Numbered from the stretch's first letter, positions 1-11,914 are shown. The stretch is 64,000 nt of DNA from Dillenia suffruticosa (GCA_033439265.1 JAVTVX010000002.1:9646174-9710173); one strand, 5' to 3'. Notes: generated from the sequence alone by a model not told the origin. Numbers and translations: made by a program.

Positions 1-93
1 ATGGTGGTGTTAAAGGTTCCAACCCGTTCCTAGTACTCTGAGTTTATCCATTGTTTTGAGAATTTTTACCAGAAAAATGGTAGATCAATCCAT

Positions 94-1650
94 GTGGACA
101 CCCTTCTGGACTGCCAGATGTTGAAGATAGCCAGCTCATTAGTTAATGAAAAAGTGAAGATCGAAAGACCCCTTCCGATGAAGAAGGTGGCAAGCCGGCT
201 ATTTAGAATTTTGGACGCTATTAATGGAGGCGACCTCTATCTGACCACTGTCAACAAGGTCATGCAGTCTAGCGGACAAAAGGTTGTCAAGGATAGGGAA
301 AGTGCTTCACAAGATGAGGCCATCGCTACCCTGATTCCCGAAACGAAGAGAGGGAGGTTGAAAGTCTTTAGCGCTAGTGGCAAGGATTTAGAGGCCACCA
401 AGGGAGAAGAGGCTCCTGCATCGATCTTGGCTATTATGAGTGTCAAGAGATCAGATCCAGAGGTTGAGGCTATCGATGCGGAGGGAGAGGGAACTTCTCC
501 TAATATCCCAAGCATTGGAGAGGAAGGGGTCGAGCCGAGAGGTGAGGTTGGATCATTTTGCATCTTTTCGGAATGCCTATACGTCCAAGAGGGCAAGGGG
601 ATCATGCCTAATCTGATGACTCTACTTCCTTAGCTTTTTGTTAGGTCTTTCGATCAGTCGAAGGACTTAAAGGAGAGGGGGACCGTGGTGATCGGCTGTT
701 ATAGTAACTACATTGACATCGTCGAGACGAGGAAGTTTGCCAACCGATTGGATTTCTATTGCGCTAAATTGGAGCTGAACTATCTAATGGTAGAGCAGAG
801 TGATGAGGCTGTGATCGCCCTCGAAGTACAGGTATGCCTTTTCTTATTCAATTACTTTGGTGAATTTGGTATTCTAGAGGTTGTTTATATAAGTTATCAT
901 GTTTTTTGTAGTTACTATTATGATAGAATTTCAACAATTGAGGAAGAATAAGTTGGTGGGTCACCTAAAGGAACTTGCAAACCAAAAGGGGTAGGAAATT
1001 GTGCATCTTCGAGCTGTTCTGGCTTAGAAGGAGAAAGAACGGGGAGTGAACCAGGCAATGATCTTATAGTTTCAAGTTGTCCTGGCCCAAAAAGAACGAG
1101 AATGGGAAGAGACCCAGGCGGCCAATGTTGCATTGCTTAAAAAAATAAAAAGTAAAATTGTTGAAAACCGACCAGAATTTGGCGTTTGAGCAATGCAACG
1201 TGGCCATTGCAAAGTATGAGAGGTTGAAGGCACTACTGAATGGTATTGAAGCGGATCACTTGGCTGTCGAGAGATCGGCTCAAGAGCTGAGGCAATCATT
1301 TGCTACCTCCGAGAAAAGAGTTGTGGACTTGGAGAGTAAAATTGCTGAGTTTTGGGAAGTCCATCAATGTTAAGTCCATAAGCTCAATGAAAAGTTGCAT
1401 CATGCGAAAGAAATCATCTGCAAAGCGAGACTGGTAGAAAATCGTGTGGACAATGTTGATGGGGCCGATGTCATGGCAGTAGGCTCGAGATAGGCTTAAG
1501 ATCCTAGGCATGAGGTGGTTGAAGCTAATGCCAATGTGGCTGCAATGCGTGCCAGTTTCGAGGGTCTATGGCAGATAACTGTTCTTGTTCCATCTCCTTG
1601 TGATGAAAAGAGAACTGTCCCTCAAACTCCTAGACACGAAGGGTGATCTT
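94..1650 (+). pseudogene. Broken coiled-coil ORF (additional ORF of Tat element T1, antisense to its gag)
   Basis: A degenerate reading frame runs in pieces at 94-633, 685-951, about 912-1180 and 1158-1373. The third quarter is rich in K, E, Q, L and A with heptad-like spacing (for example QLRKNKLVGHLKELANQ, then KYERLKALLNGIEADHLAVE), so the product was probably a coiled coil. A GT...AG interval at 832-911 looks like an 80 bp intron. It lies on the strand opposite to the gag and protease at 2.4-3.9 kb, on the side where the 3' LTR of that element should be. Plant Tat-lineage Gypsy elements are known to carry extra ORFs, sometimes antisense, between pol and the 3' LTR, which fits. Stops and frameshifts make it non-functional. 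Its function is unknown, and it could instead be a captured host fragment. Confidence 0.45.
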
Positions 1651-1969
1651 ACCCCTATTTCATCTCTTAGTGTATTCAGTTCTATGGTTTTATATTTATT
1701 CCTCTGCTCGGTTGTACTCTTTCGTAATGAAATAGACTAAATTTTATTCTTCATAAATTTGCTCTTCTTTCTTTTTTTTTTTTTTATAATTTGACTATTG
1801 TAGTATGTATAATGCTTGGTTGCTTCAAATGGTGGATATATGGTGAGAGAAAAGGGAGTTAGTCTCCATCCATATGCATAACTTCTGATACATGTAAGAC
1901 TGAGAGGAAGGAGGGAGTTAAGTTCCTCCCGAGTAATGAAGTCGGGTTTGGTGAGCAATGCTTTCAAGA
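1651..1969. other. Non-coding spacer inside element T1
   Basis: A T-rich stretch (T run near 1767-1785) between the coiled-coil ORF remnant and the tandem repeats. I see no gene or structured RNA here. Confidence 0.4.
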
Positions 1970-2300
1970 ATACTTAGTGTCAAAAGACAGATACGAAACC
2001 CATGTGTAGGGCATAGAGCCAAGAGATAATGGGTGCCAATCGCTCAGGAGTTCAATTTTGTATGTTGGTTATGATAGGTACGGAACTCATGTGAGGCATA
2101 GAGTCAAGAGATAGTCGGTGCCATCCACTTGGGTAACTCATGTGAGGCGTAGAGCCAAAAGATAATGGATGCCACCCACTCAGGGGTTTAATCCCGTATA
2201 TTGGCTAGGATGGTGCAAAACATATGTGAAATGTATAGTCGAGAGATCGTTTGGAGCAGCATAAAGTCGAGGGATTGTATAAGCTTTAGACGTTGGCAAT
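1970..2300. repeat. Degenerate tandem repeats, unit roughly 60-100 bp, in the 3' region of T1
   Basis: The motif 'CATGTGaggCgtAGAGcCAAgAGATAatgGgTGCCA' recurs in diverged form starting near 2000, 2089, 2136 and, weaker, 2222. The first two units are separated by a longer spacer, so the period is irregular. The array sits just past the protease remnant in element orientation, the position where Tat-type plant Gypsy elements are known to hold tandem repeats. The repeats are not similar to those in T2 or T3. Confidence 0.55.
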
Positions 2301-2427
2301 AGTGTAGATGTGGCAAAGAAATGAAATCGAAATATTACTAAAAGCATTAATTCAGAATCAGGATATTGGAATAGTAAAACTGAAAAGCCACTAAAACAAG
2401 TAATGAGTAAAGATGACTAAACTGAGA
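2301..2427. other. Junction region of T1 where polymerase is absent
   Basis: The protease frame ends at a stop near 2428, and the tandem repeats begin about 130 bp further on. No reverse transcriptase, RNase H or integrase coding is recognisable on either strand in between. Confidence 0.5.
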
Positions 2428-2882
2428 TTTTCAAGGGGTTAGGATCAAATTTGAGTGTCTTGATACCAAGTGATGTCTTGAATTTTACCTTTATGTGCCT
2501 GGTGCTTGACAGGGCTTCCAAATCATCCAAACTAGGGTGACCTAATATGGTGTTGTAAGAGGATGCCGGCTTCACCACATTAAACGTAACCATTATAGTA
2601 ATGTGGTTAGGTGGTGCCTCTAAAGTTACAAAAAGTTAGATGGTGCTTTTAGGATATATCCATTCACCGGAGAGTCCTTTCAAGGGGCCCAACGTGAGGT
2701 TAAAGGTTGGTATGGTTGAGATCCATCTGTTTGAAAGCTTTCCAATAAAGAATGTCGCAAAGCCACTTCTTGGTCGATGAAGATTCGTTTAATAGTGAAT
2801 TGCCTTATCTTGGTGGTTATAACCAAAGGATCATGTTGTCATGGGGCAATCCTTACGGGTTCTTCATTATCGAAAGCTATCA
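2428..2882 (-). pseudogene. Retroviral-type aspartic protease remnant of T1
   Basis: Read on the minus strand, the frame contains FIDQEV at the usual active-site position and, near the C-terminus, YNTILGHPSLDDLEAL, the conserved motif that follows the protease core in plant Tat-type Gypsy polyproteins. T2 and T3 carry the same block (YNAILGCPGL and YNAILGHPSL). Several stops interrupt it. In a complete element reverse transcriptase should follow directly. Here the frame simply ends at a stop. Confidence 0.7.
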
Positions 2883-3189
2883 TTTGCCTTTTTCTTTTTG
2901 ACCTCTGTCGGCATGAGTAGTGAATAACTCTTTGGATGGAGGGTTCTCAATCTTTTGGAATACCGGAATAACCCAATAGTTAATAGAGCATGGCGAAGGG
3001 ATTTCTCTCAATATCTGGAGAATGACTTCCCAGGGTTGATTCAAGATGACACCCATGACTAGGAATTCTATAGGTTTGGCATTACTAGCTTCCGGTTAGT
3101 CCCTTTCTCCTTGCCTCTATGGAGGGTTTCCTCCTTGTCTCGTGTTGATGAATCTTTAAAGTCTTCTTTCCTTATCAAGGCTTCGAGCT

Positions 3190-3960
3190 TGTCCTTCAAC
3201 CTTTAGCACTCATCTGTCGTGTGGTCATGATCCTAGTGGAAATTGCAATATTGAGTCTGATCTCTTTCGGAACCGTTTCCTTTTGAGGGAGGAGGCCAAT
3301 TAATATAAGGCCGATTTCAGATTTGCATTAAGATTTGGCCAAGAGTGTCATTTTGGAAGAGGACGCCCTATCGAAGTCCTTCTCAGTGAAGGTTGCTGTG
3401 GTGGTGGTCGACTATGATCGTTCCTTTTGCCCCTGTTTCGACATCTGTTGAATGCCTCGACCTGTATTTTTTGGCTTAAGCATAGAATTCTTGAATAGAG
3501 ATTGGAGGGTTCTAAGTGATCAACATATTCATCCTTGAAGGCTGAAGTCCAGTGAGCAGAGCTGTTAGTGCAATAGAATGATCTAGGCCAGAGATTTTCA
3601 TCTTCTTGGCCTTGAATTTGTTGAGAAAATCTCTCAAAGGTTCATTGCCTTTTTGCCAAAGGGAAAGGAGGGAGGTGGACTTCCGTTTAGCCCCTGACTG
3701 ATTACAAATTGTGCCTCGAATAGTTGACAAGGTTGAAAGAAGTTTTTAATGCTAGTCGGTAGGAGTGAGTTGAACCATATCAACGCATTCCCCTTTAGGG
3801 TCGTGGGGAAGTATTTGCACATAACAACATCCGATATATCTCTAGAGATCATGACCATAACGAAACGAGCCACATGATCTCGAGATTCAGTAGTGTTGTC
3901 GTACATCTCCATATAGGGGAGGAGGATGTTACAGGATATCGGTTAGGCGATAATCTCAGC
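3190..3960 (-). pseudogene. Gag remnant of Tat-type Gypsy element T1
   Basis: The minus-strand frames at 3634-3912 and 3512-3730 overlap. Together they encode the plant Gypsy gag core (Retrotrans_gag type): CKYFPTTLKGNALIWFNSL, then a frameshift, then SLLSLWQKGNEPLRDFLNKF. Further along, at about 3195-3265, is a cysteine-histidine stretch reading YCNFH..DHDHTTDEC..LKDKLEALIRK. That stretch is a hallmark of Tat-lineage gag proteins. Frameshifts and in-frame stops disable it. It is the only gag of this family in the window, since T2 and T3 have none. Confidence 0.75.
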
Positions 3961-4573
3961 ATCAAATGGTGAAGGGTTGGAGAGAGAAGGGATGGAGTCA
4001 TGTCGCCTCACGTTGGCTCTTTGGAGTTCAACAACTATAAGTTCTTAAACTTGTTTTCTAAGGTTCTTAGGTTCCTACCGAGATGTTACTGAAGGCTCCG
4101 GACGTGCATAGGGCTGGAGTCTGGTTAGCACGAGTGTGCTGAGTTCCTAGAAAGAGGTAGCGCTTCCTATCGAAGGGTGTGGCTGATGTCTTCTGGGTGT
4201 TTATTCATCCCCTGTACTGGGGATTCCAATTTCTTGCTTTGGAAACGGTGGACCTGGTTGGAAAGGGCCCGAGCAGTGGGGAAGTAGGGCGAACTGGAGG
4301 TTGGGCCATTCGGGGTTGAGTTGTTAGCGGTTGAGCCGACAGAAGTTAAGCTTCTCCCTGGTGGGGTGATTCTATTTGGTGTTGTGAGTAAGCAATTGAA
4401 ATATCTGGCTGCGTAGTCGGGAGTGTCATTGGGGGTAAGTCTGTAGGGTTGGATGTCTGTCCTCCTGCTTTGGACAAAATCTTGGAGTTATTATCTCTAT
4501 TCCTCCATTTTGGTGGAATAGTACTGAAAGAAAGGGAGAGATCCGCATAGGACAGGGCAGTCGGTCAGTCAAT
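3961..4573 (-). other. Leader and gag N-terminal region of T1, degraded
   Basis: This lies between the recognisable gag core and the primer-binding site. No long frame survives. It presumably held the leader and the gag N-terminus. Confidence 0.4.
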
Positions 4574-4593
4574 TTCCATGGACAACGCCAATC
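4574..4593 (-). other. Primer-binding site of T1
   Basis: On the minus strand the sequence just inside the LTR end (…CAACA) reads GATTGGCGTTGTCCATGGAA. T2 (GATTGGCGTCGTTTGTGGGA) and T3 (GATTGGCACCGTCCATGGGA) carry the same motif at the equivalent place. It fixes the LTR boundary and the minus orientation. Confidence 0.75.
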
Positions 4594-5049
4594 TGTTGAT
4601 ACCAAAAAATGATTTCAACAGATTGCTTTTCTATCTTGAACGGGGAACCATTGGGCAAGAATCCTCGGAGTGATATTCAATGTAGAAATATGCAAAAAAA
4701 AACCCACCAAAGGGTGTTCCGATACTCAATTCAAAAAGAGCAGTTTTAGAAGGAAAGACTAAAAGGGACTGAACTCTGTGCAGTCTTTATATGTGGTGTG
4801 TAGAGAGAGAAATGCATACTTGCCATGTTGCCTCTATTTAATATATATATGCAGGACTTTGGTAGTGTCGTATGCGCTCTAAGGTGTCAAAATCTTACTT
4901 GTCTTGTAACAGGATCGTATGAGATCTTTCCGAGATTACAAGAGCAGTATTGATGAACTTTCTATAGATTCGGGGTCTTTCGAGATAGAAAAGTTTCTTA
5001 AACTATCATAGAAATTTGTGAAAATTTGAATCATTGGGAGAGTTGTTTC
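4594..5049 (-). repeat. 5' LTR of T1, 3' portion (interrupted by Copia element)
   Basis: The LTR ends in CAACA next to the primer-binding site on the minus strand. It is interrupted at 5050 by a Copia insertion and resumes after 11919. No second LTR copy is in the window, because the element runs off the left edge. Confidence 0.6.
5045..5049. repeat. Target-site duplication GTTTC, left copy
   Basis: GTTTC lies immediately before the TGTTGG terminus of the Copia LTR and recurs at 11915-11919 right after the other LTR. Confidence 0.85.
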
Positions 5050-6263
5050 TGTTGGTCCCAATGAAACCAAGAAGGGGGTTGAATTGATTTATTTCAATTA
5101 TACATTTTACTCCACTTAAAATCTAAGGCCAAACTAGAATGAATGTGTAAATGTAAGTTTATGCAAATGCAGAAAAATAAAGAGAAAGGATAGAGAGATC
5201 AAGCTCGATTTATAGTGGTTCATCTTATGTCTACGTCCACTCTTCCAGCTCAGCAAACCAGGGTCTAGCAATAGCTAGTTTTCACTATGTGATGAGAGTT
5301 ACAATATCATTACAATGCTGAGACGTAAACAATCTACACCTTCTCTCTTGAAGATGACTTAGTCCTATATTCACTTAACTCAAACTCTCTTACACCAAAC
5401 CTATCAACCCAAAAGAATATTTTTCACACTCTTCTTAGACTTGTGACTCTATACAAAAACTAAAACAAAGGTCACAAACAAGAAGAACACAATGGACAAC
5501 AGAAAAATAGAGATCGAGTAGGTATTTTCAGGTTATCTTTTCTCTCAAGCCAAAACCCAAAAATGATCTGTAAAATCTTCTGAATAGGGACTGAATATTG
5601 CTCTTCAAAATTTAATTCGAGTTTCCCAAAAATTCTGCTTGTTTTGAAATTATATAAGCCTTTTAATATGTCTTCAGAACCAGTCCTTCTCTCAGAAAAA
5701 CACTATACAGATCCTTATTTCAGCCTTCAGTTCAGGATTTTCAAAAAACATTTTTACAACTGTAACTTCTTTAAGTTACTGTCCAACAATAGCCTTAGGA
5801 TATAGAGAAAGTTGAATTCAAAAATCTCGGAAGTTAGAGAAGATACATAAGCCCATAAATTTCCTAAAAACTTGCTAGAACTTCAGTGAATGCTAAATTC
5901 AAATTCAGAGTTTGATTTTACTTCCAATAAAAATCTGATCTGAATTTAAATTTGAATTACCATTAAAATAGATTTTATGATTAAGTACAGCTCACAATCT
6001 GTACTTAATATGCTGAGTTAGGGATTCAAAGTAGAACAAAATCGCAGTAATTAAAAACTTATATGAAACTCTACTGCTTTTACCCATCACACTGCTTCTA
6101 CCCTACTTCTTTGACAATGTTCTCTAACTAGTTATATAGATTTATATATATAACCTTGCATTACATATTCTAAATGTCTGCATACTTGATAAATTATTAA
6201 AAACACATATAAAGTTTTGTTACCATCAAAATATACTAGGTTTTGACAATAATTTCCCTAACA
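5050..6263 (-). repeat. 3' LTR of Copia-1
   Basis: It matches 10696-11914 along its whole length. On the plus strand it starts TGTTGGTCCCAATGAAACC and ends TTTCCCTAACA, the inverted TG...CA termini expected of an LTR. It is about 1214 bp long. Confidence 0.9.
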
Positions 6264-6280
6264 ATCTCCCTTTTTTTATG
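6264..6280 (-). other. Polypurine tract of Copia-1
   Basis: On the minus strand the bases just before the 3' LTR read ATAAAAAAAGGGAGAT, a purine run in the position where plus-strand priming occurs in LTR retrotransposons. Confidence 0.6.
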
Positions 6281-6434
6281 ACAACAAAACCTTAAATAAA
6301 ATAAAGAATGAAATGCTCACAGTATAGTATGCGATCATTACATTTAGCATAATATGATATGTAGTCATATTATATTTTCCCCATTCTCTCCCTTAATTCA
6401 TAAATAAGTGAATATAAGTAATACATAGAACCAG

Positions 6435-7150
6435 TCATGTTCGCCTTAATATTTGTACATTTGCGCATTTTTTTATATCTCCCCGTTTGTGTTTCATAAA
6501 AAACAAACAACAACAGTAGATAAATGAGATATTTACGAGGAAAAATACAGCTTTCATTAAGGGAAATGAAAGATACATGAAAAATAAGATTCTTAAAAAT
6601 AAGAAATTCAGTTCACGTATCATAAACATTTTAAATTCACTTTTCATCATATTACTAAAATTATCATATAAGCACTCATTTGTAGCATAAAAAAATAATA
6701 TCATCAACATAAATTTGAACAATCAAAATATCATCATTAACATATTTTATAAACAAAGTATTAATATATCCTTTCTTAAAATTATTCTTCACAAAAAATT
6801 CACTTAATCTTTCATATCATATTCTTTATTATGTTTTTCAAATCTTGGGAGTTAACTAATATAAATCTTTTCTTTTATATATCCATTTAAAAATATATTT
6901 TTTTACATCCATTTGAAATAATTTAAAATTTTTAAAGCATGCATAGGCTAAAAGTAGTCTAATTGCTTCTAATCTAACTATCGGTGCAAATGTTTCATCA
7001 TAGTCAATTTCTTCTTCTTGTGAATATTCTTTTGCTATTGATTTAGTTTTGTTTTTTTATGATATTTCCATTTTCATCCATTTTGTTTATAAAAACTCAT
7101 TTTGTTCCTATTATTGTCTTATCATTTGGCTTATATACTAATGACCGCAC
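6435..7150 (-). pseudogene. Copia-1 reverse transcriptase remnant
   Basis: Reading the minus strand from about 7050, AKEYSQEEEIDYDETFAPIV is the start of the plant Copia reverse transcriptase domain. At about 6690 the polymerase box appears next to MMKSEFKMFMIRELNFLFL, the usual region after the catalytic YVDD. The palm and connection segments are shortened. No RNase H follows before the LTR. Stops and frameshifts are numerous. Confidence 0.75.
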
Positions 7151-7579
7151 ATTATTTCTTCTAAATTGATTCAATTTATCTTACACTGTTTCTATCCAAC
7201 TTTCATCTTTAAGAGTTTCTTTTATATTCTTTGGTTTTATATAAGATAAAAATACAAATTGATTTTCTAAATTTCTATAACTTGATATAGTTCTTATGCC
7301 TTCATCTATATCACTAATAACATCTTTTTGTGAGTGACTAGGTAGAAATTTTCAATTTTTTATAATTTCATTTTTATGTCCTTTTTCAATTTGAAATTTA
7401 TTATTATTATTATTTTCATGAGAGAGTTCATTTAATTTAATAGTGGCACCATCATCCTTATCTTCTAGGTTTTAAAAATCATTTTCATGAAATTTTACAT
7501 TAATAGTTTTTTCAACAAAATTAAATTTTTTATTGAAAATTCTATATGTTTTACTACTCAATGAATAAGTTAAAAAGAT

Positions 7580-8155
7580 TCATTCTATTGCTTTTTTATC
7601 AAATTTACTTATTATATTCAAATTATTTTTTAAAATATAGTATGAGCATCTAAATGTATGAAAGTAAAACACATTAAGTTTTCTTCCCTTAAACAATTCA
7701 TAAGGAGTTTTTTCAGTCATAAGTCTAAGATATACTCTATTTATTATGTAACAAGTTATAGAAGCGGTTTCTACCCAAAAATATTTTCCTATACCACTCT
7801 CATTTAACATTGTTCTAGTCATTTCTTAAATTGTCATATATTTTTTTTCAGCCACTCCATTTTGTTGAAGTGTATAGGGTGTAAAAAAATTTTGATTTAT
7901 TCATTTCTTATTGCAATATTTTAGAAATTTTATGTTATTAAATTCTTTACTATGGTCTGTTCTTAATCCAACAATTTGTAAATTCTTTTCTTTTTGTATT
8001 TTTTTAACAAAAATTTTGAATACCTCAAATACACTATTTTTATTAGTTAAAAATAACATCCATGTAAATCTTGAAAAATTATCCACAATTATAAGACCAC
8101 ATTTATTTCCACTTAAGCTTTGAATTCTAATGGATCCAAATAAATTCATATGCAA
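7580..8155 (-). pseudogene. Copia-1 integrase remnant
   Basis: Two minus-strand frames cover the catalytic core and its end. The first (7901-8155) reads HMNLFGSIRIQSLSGNKCGL, then VDNFSRFTWMLFLTNK and LRTDHSKEFNN, giving the first two acidic catalytic positions. The second (7580-7822) reads MTRTMLNESGIGKYFWVETA and YIINRVYLRLMTEKTPYELF, the usual C-terminal part of the core with its glutamate region nearby. A frameshift separates the two. Confidence 0.8.
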
Positions 8156-8684
8156 AATTTTTAAACGTCTAGATGTTGATATGTAATCTTTATTTTTAAA
8201 TGATGATTTTATTTGTTTATTTAGTGAGCATACATTACAATTTATGTGATATTTTAAAGTTATTTTTGGTAAATCTCTTATTAAATTTTTTTTGACAAAA
8301 TTTTCAATTGTTTAAAGTTCATATGACCTAATTTTTTGTCATACATAAATGTCAATTTTTATAGATATCAAATAATTTTCTTTTAAACTATCTAAGATTT
8401 TTGAGTTTACTATATTGACATTTTCAAATATAATTCCTTCAAATATTTTTTCTTAAGTTATACTCTAAAAAATTATGCATTTATTTTTCTTAAAAAATAT
8501 ATCATATCCTGAATCATATAATTAACTAACACTCAAAAAATTATGTATTAACCTATCAACAAATAGAACATTTCTTATGAAAGTTAAGTTAATATCAATG
8601 ATACATTTACCAGTGATTTTTCCTTTTTTACTGTCTCCAAAAGTCACCATTCTTTTTTCATTTTTTTCTAATTCTTTGAATAAT

Positions 8685-8960
8685 GAGACGTCACCAGTCA
8701 TATATCTTAAACAACCACTATCGACATATCATTTTCCTTTTGTTTTAGTCTCATATTCCTACATAAGTTAAACAAACAAATTATCTGTTCTTAAAACCCC
8801 AAATTAGCTTGAATCCTCTAGATAACAATCTTGTACTTGGAGTAAATTTTTCTCAAGTATAACTAAACTTGTTTAAGTAGCAAATTTTAGCAATGTGTCC
8901 TAATTTATGATAATAATAGCAAGTGTAACTATTCTTCATTTTCTAAAAGTTATCTAAGTA
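8685..8960 (-). pseudogene. Copia-1 protease and second zinc-knuckle remnant
   Basis: On the minus strand at about 8685-8735 the peptide YVDSGCLRYMTGD matches the Copia protease active site (WYxDSGCSxHMTGD). Upstream, at about 8885-8930, CYYYHKLGHIAKIC is a zinc-knuckle-like motif. Stops between them break the polyprotein. Confidence 0.7.
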
Positions 8961-9306
8961 TTTATATTTAATTTGTAAAAAATCAGATTTTTATGTCCTG
9001 ATGTGTTTCTGCAATTTCTGTTAAAACTGACAGGATAATAACTTTTTCTATCCCTATATACTGTACTTCATGACCACTTATTCTACCTTTAATTTTACAG
9101 TCTGAAACTTTCTGTTTTCTATAATTTTTCCTATACTAATAAATATAGTTTTATTGACTTGTAATTTAGTTACATTTTTAGAGTTGTACCCTAAACCATT
9201 CTTAGAAGAGTTATATCTTTGAATTGTAAGAAGTCTAGTTAGCTTTTAATCACTTTTATTGAACTATTGAACTGTATTTTTAATGGATATAGATAGCTCC
9301 TCTATT

Positions 9307-10651
9307 CTAGTTTTCAGTAAATATATTTTTATCATTCATTGCAAAATTTTTCAATTTTATAGCTTCATTTTCAGATCTTAACACTGATAATTCAGATTTT
9401 AGAACATGATTTTCAGATTTAAAAGTATCGTTTTCAGAATTCAGCAGTATGTTAGTCTGTTTCAGAAAATCTTTTTCATATTCTAAGTCTAGTATCTTGT
9501 ATTTAAACTTTGAAATCAGTTTTAGTACGTCATTTTCATCAGAAACATCATTTTCATAATTTTCATAATCAGATTTCAACTGTGAATCAGCTATTAGACA
9601 GATATTTATTTCATCAGAATTTTCTGAATTTTCTGAGTTAGAATCAGAATTAGAATCAGAATCAGAATCTTTCAAGTCACTCAAGATAGTCATCAATACT
9701 TTTCCATTTTTCTGAAATTTTTGGATTTTCTTCAAGAAAATTGGACACTCATATTTGATGTGTTCTGGTTATTTACACTCATAGCAGACAATTTCTTCTT
9801 TCTTTCTTTTTATCATTTTTCTTGTTGAATTTTCCTGCATAGGATTTAGACTTTGGAAATACATTAGTTTTGGAAATTTCTGAAAATTTTTACTTTTCTT
9901 CTAAGAACTCTGGACAATCTTTTGGCTAGAAGATTGACTTCACTTCTACTGCATTCATCTTCTGAAAGCTCTTCCTCTATAGTAAATGCAATAGATTTTT
10001 TCTTATCTTCAGATTCAACAGAATGATATACTTCAGCTTCATATGCCATTAGCTTTTCTTTTAGCTCATTCAAGGATAGTCTCGAGAGATCTTGTGCCTC
10101 ATCAATGGCAGTCTTTTTAGCATCCCAAACTTTGGGAAGAATTTTCAGAATTTTTCTGACAAGATTAGTGTTTGAGAAGGGTTTTCCAAGAGGCTCTAGT
10201 TCATTTATGATGGAAGTGAATCTGTTGAACATATCTTTCACTTGTTCTCCCGACTAAAACTTAAATAGCTCATACTCCTGCATAAGAAGGCTAATTCTGG
10301 TGTTTTTTTACAGTTCTAATGCCTTCATGAGTGACACAGAGTTTGTCCCATATTTCTTTGGCTGTAAAACAACAAAAAAACTAAGTTAAATTCTATAGGA
10401 GAGATTGCACATAACAGCAGGTGCTTTGCTCGAGATTTTATGGACATTTTATTCTTGTCCTCCTCAATCACTATAGGGGTTTTTATATTTAAGTTTTCTT
10501 GTGAAATTACTTTCCAAACTTCATAATCTATGGCTTGAATAAAGGTCTCTAATCTATATTTCCAATGAGGGAAATTTACTCCATCAAAGTAAGGAGCCCT
10601 ATTTGTGTATTGGCCAAGAGTGTATGGTGAAGTCATTAGATTTTTGCTCAA
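9307..10651 (-). pseudogene. Copia-1 gag remnant
   Basis: The minus-strand frame at 10325-10651 starts MSKNLMTSPYTLGQYTNRAP and continues FDGVNFPHWKYRLETFIQAI, the N-terminal domain of plant Copia gag. The frame at 9864-10241 gives FTSIINELEPLGKPFSN and ILKILPKVWDAKKTAI, a UBN2-type gag core. A CCHC knuckle (CYECK.PEHIKYEC) lies at about 9745-9805. It is followed at 9307-9735 by an acidic segment rich in D, S, N and E and a coiled-coil-like tail. Frameshifts separate the pieces. Confidence 0.8.
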
Positions 10652-10673
10652 AAGATAGCTCTTTTATGGAGTC

Positions 10674-10695
10674 GAGCATACTCTATGATAACACT
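10674..10695 (-). other. Primer-binding site of Copia-1 (degenerate)
   Basis: The minus strand next to the 5' LTR reads AGTGTTATCATAGAGTATGC. This resembles the initiator-methionine tRNA site TGGTATCAGAGC used by most plant Copia elements, with a few changes. Confidence 0.55.
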
Positions 10696-11914
10696 TGTTG
10701 GTCTCAATAAAACCAAGGAGGGTTGAATTGGTTTGTTTCAATTGTAAATTTTACTTCACTTAAAATCTAAAACCAAATTAGATGGAACATGTAAATGTAA
10801 GTATATGCAAATGCAGGAAAATAAAGAGAAATAATAGAGAGATCAATCCCAATTTATAGTGGTTCGGCCTTATGCCTATATCCACTCTTCCAGCTTAGCA
10901 AGCTAGAGTCCAGGGGTAGCTAATTTTTCATTATGTGATGAGAGTTACAATATCATTACAATGCCGAGATGTAGACAATCTGTACCTTCTCCCTTGAAAA
11001 TGACTTAGTCTTACACTCACTTAACTCAAACTCTCTTACACCTAGCCTATCAACCCAAGAGAACGTTTCTCATACTTTTCTTAGACTTGTGAGTCTATAC
11101 AAAAACTAAAACAAATGTCACAAACAAGAAGAACACAATTGACAGCAGAAAAAATAGAGATCGAGTAGGTATTTTCAAGTTATCTTTTCTCTCAACCCAA
11201 AACCCAAAAATGATCGAGTAGGTATTTGTGAATAGGGACTGAATATTGCTCTTCAAAATTCAATTCGAGTTCTCCAAAAATTCTGCTTGTTTTGAAATGA
11301 TATAAGCCTTTTAATATGCCTTCAGAACTAACCCTTCTCTCAGAAAAACACTCTACAGATCCTTATTTTTAGCTTTGAGTTCAAGAGCTTTAAAAAACTT
11401 TTTTACTACTGTAATTTCTTTGAGTTAGTGTCCAACAATAGTCTTAAGTTATGGAGAAAGTTGAATTCAAAAATTTTGGAAGTTGGAGAAGATATATAAG
11501 CCCACAAATTTCCTAAAAAACCTGCAAGAACTTCAGTGAATGTTGAATTCAAATTCTAAGTTTGATTTTACTTCCAGTAAAAGTCTGATAAGAACTTAAG
11601 TTTGAACCACCTATTAGAATAAATTTCATGGTTAAGTATAGTTCCCAATCTATACTTAACATGTTGAGTTCGGGTTTGAAAGTAAAACAAAATCGCAATA
11701 GTTAAAAACTTGTCTAAAACTCTACTGTTTTTACCGATCACATTACTTCGACCATGCTTCTATGACAATGTTCTCTAACCAGTTGTATAAATTTATATAT
11801 ATAACCTTATATTACATATTCTAAATATCTGCACACTTGATAAATTATTAGAAACATATATAAAGTTTTGTTATCATCAAAATATATTAGGGTTCGCTAA
11901 TAATTTTCCTAATA
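10696..11914 (-). repeat. 5' LTR of Copia-1
   Basis: Full-length partner of 5050-6263, about 1219 bp. It starts TGTTGGTCTCAATAAAACC on the plus strand and ends TTTTCCTAATA, where the terminal CA has mutated to TA. Confidence 0.9.

Larger units (their letters stand above)
5050..11914 (-). mobile_element. Ty1/copia LTR retrotransposon (Copia-1), complete ends, internally decayed
   Basis: Two ~1.2 kb LTRs (5050-6263 and 10696-11914) in direct orientation bound a minus-strand Copia gene order of gag, protease, integrase and part of reverse transcriptase. A 5-base duplication (GTTTC) flanks it, so the insertion is intact at both ends. It sits inside the LTR of T1 and is therefore younger. The LTRs differ at many positions and include small indels, and the coding region is full of stops, so it is old and inactive. 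RNase H and part of reverse transcriptase are missing. Long LTRs and a gag with an acidic D/S/N/E-rich tail recall SIRE/Maximus-type elements, but I cannot assign the lineage firmly. Confidence 0.9.
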
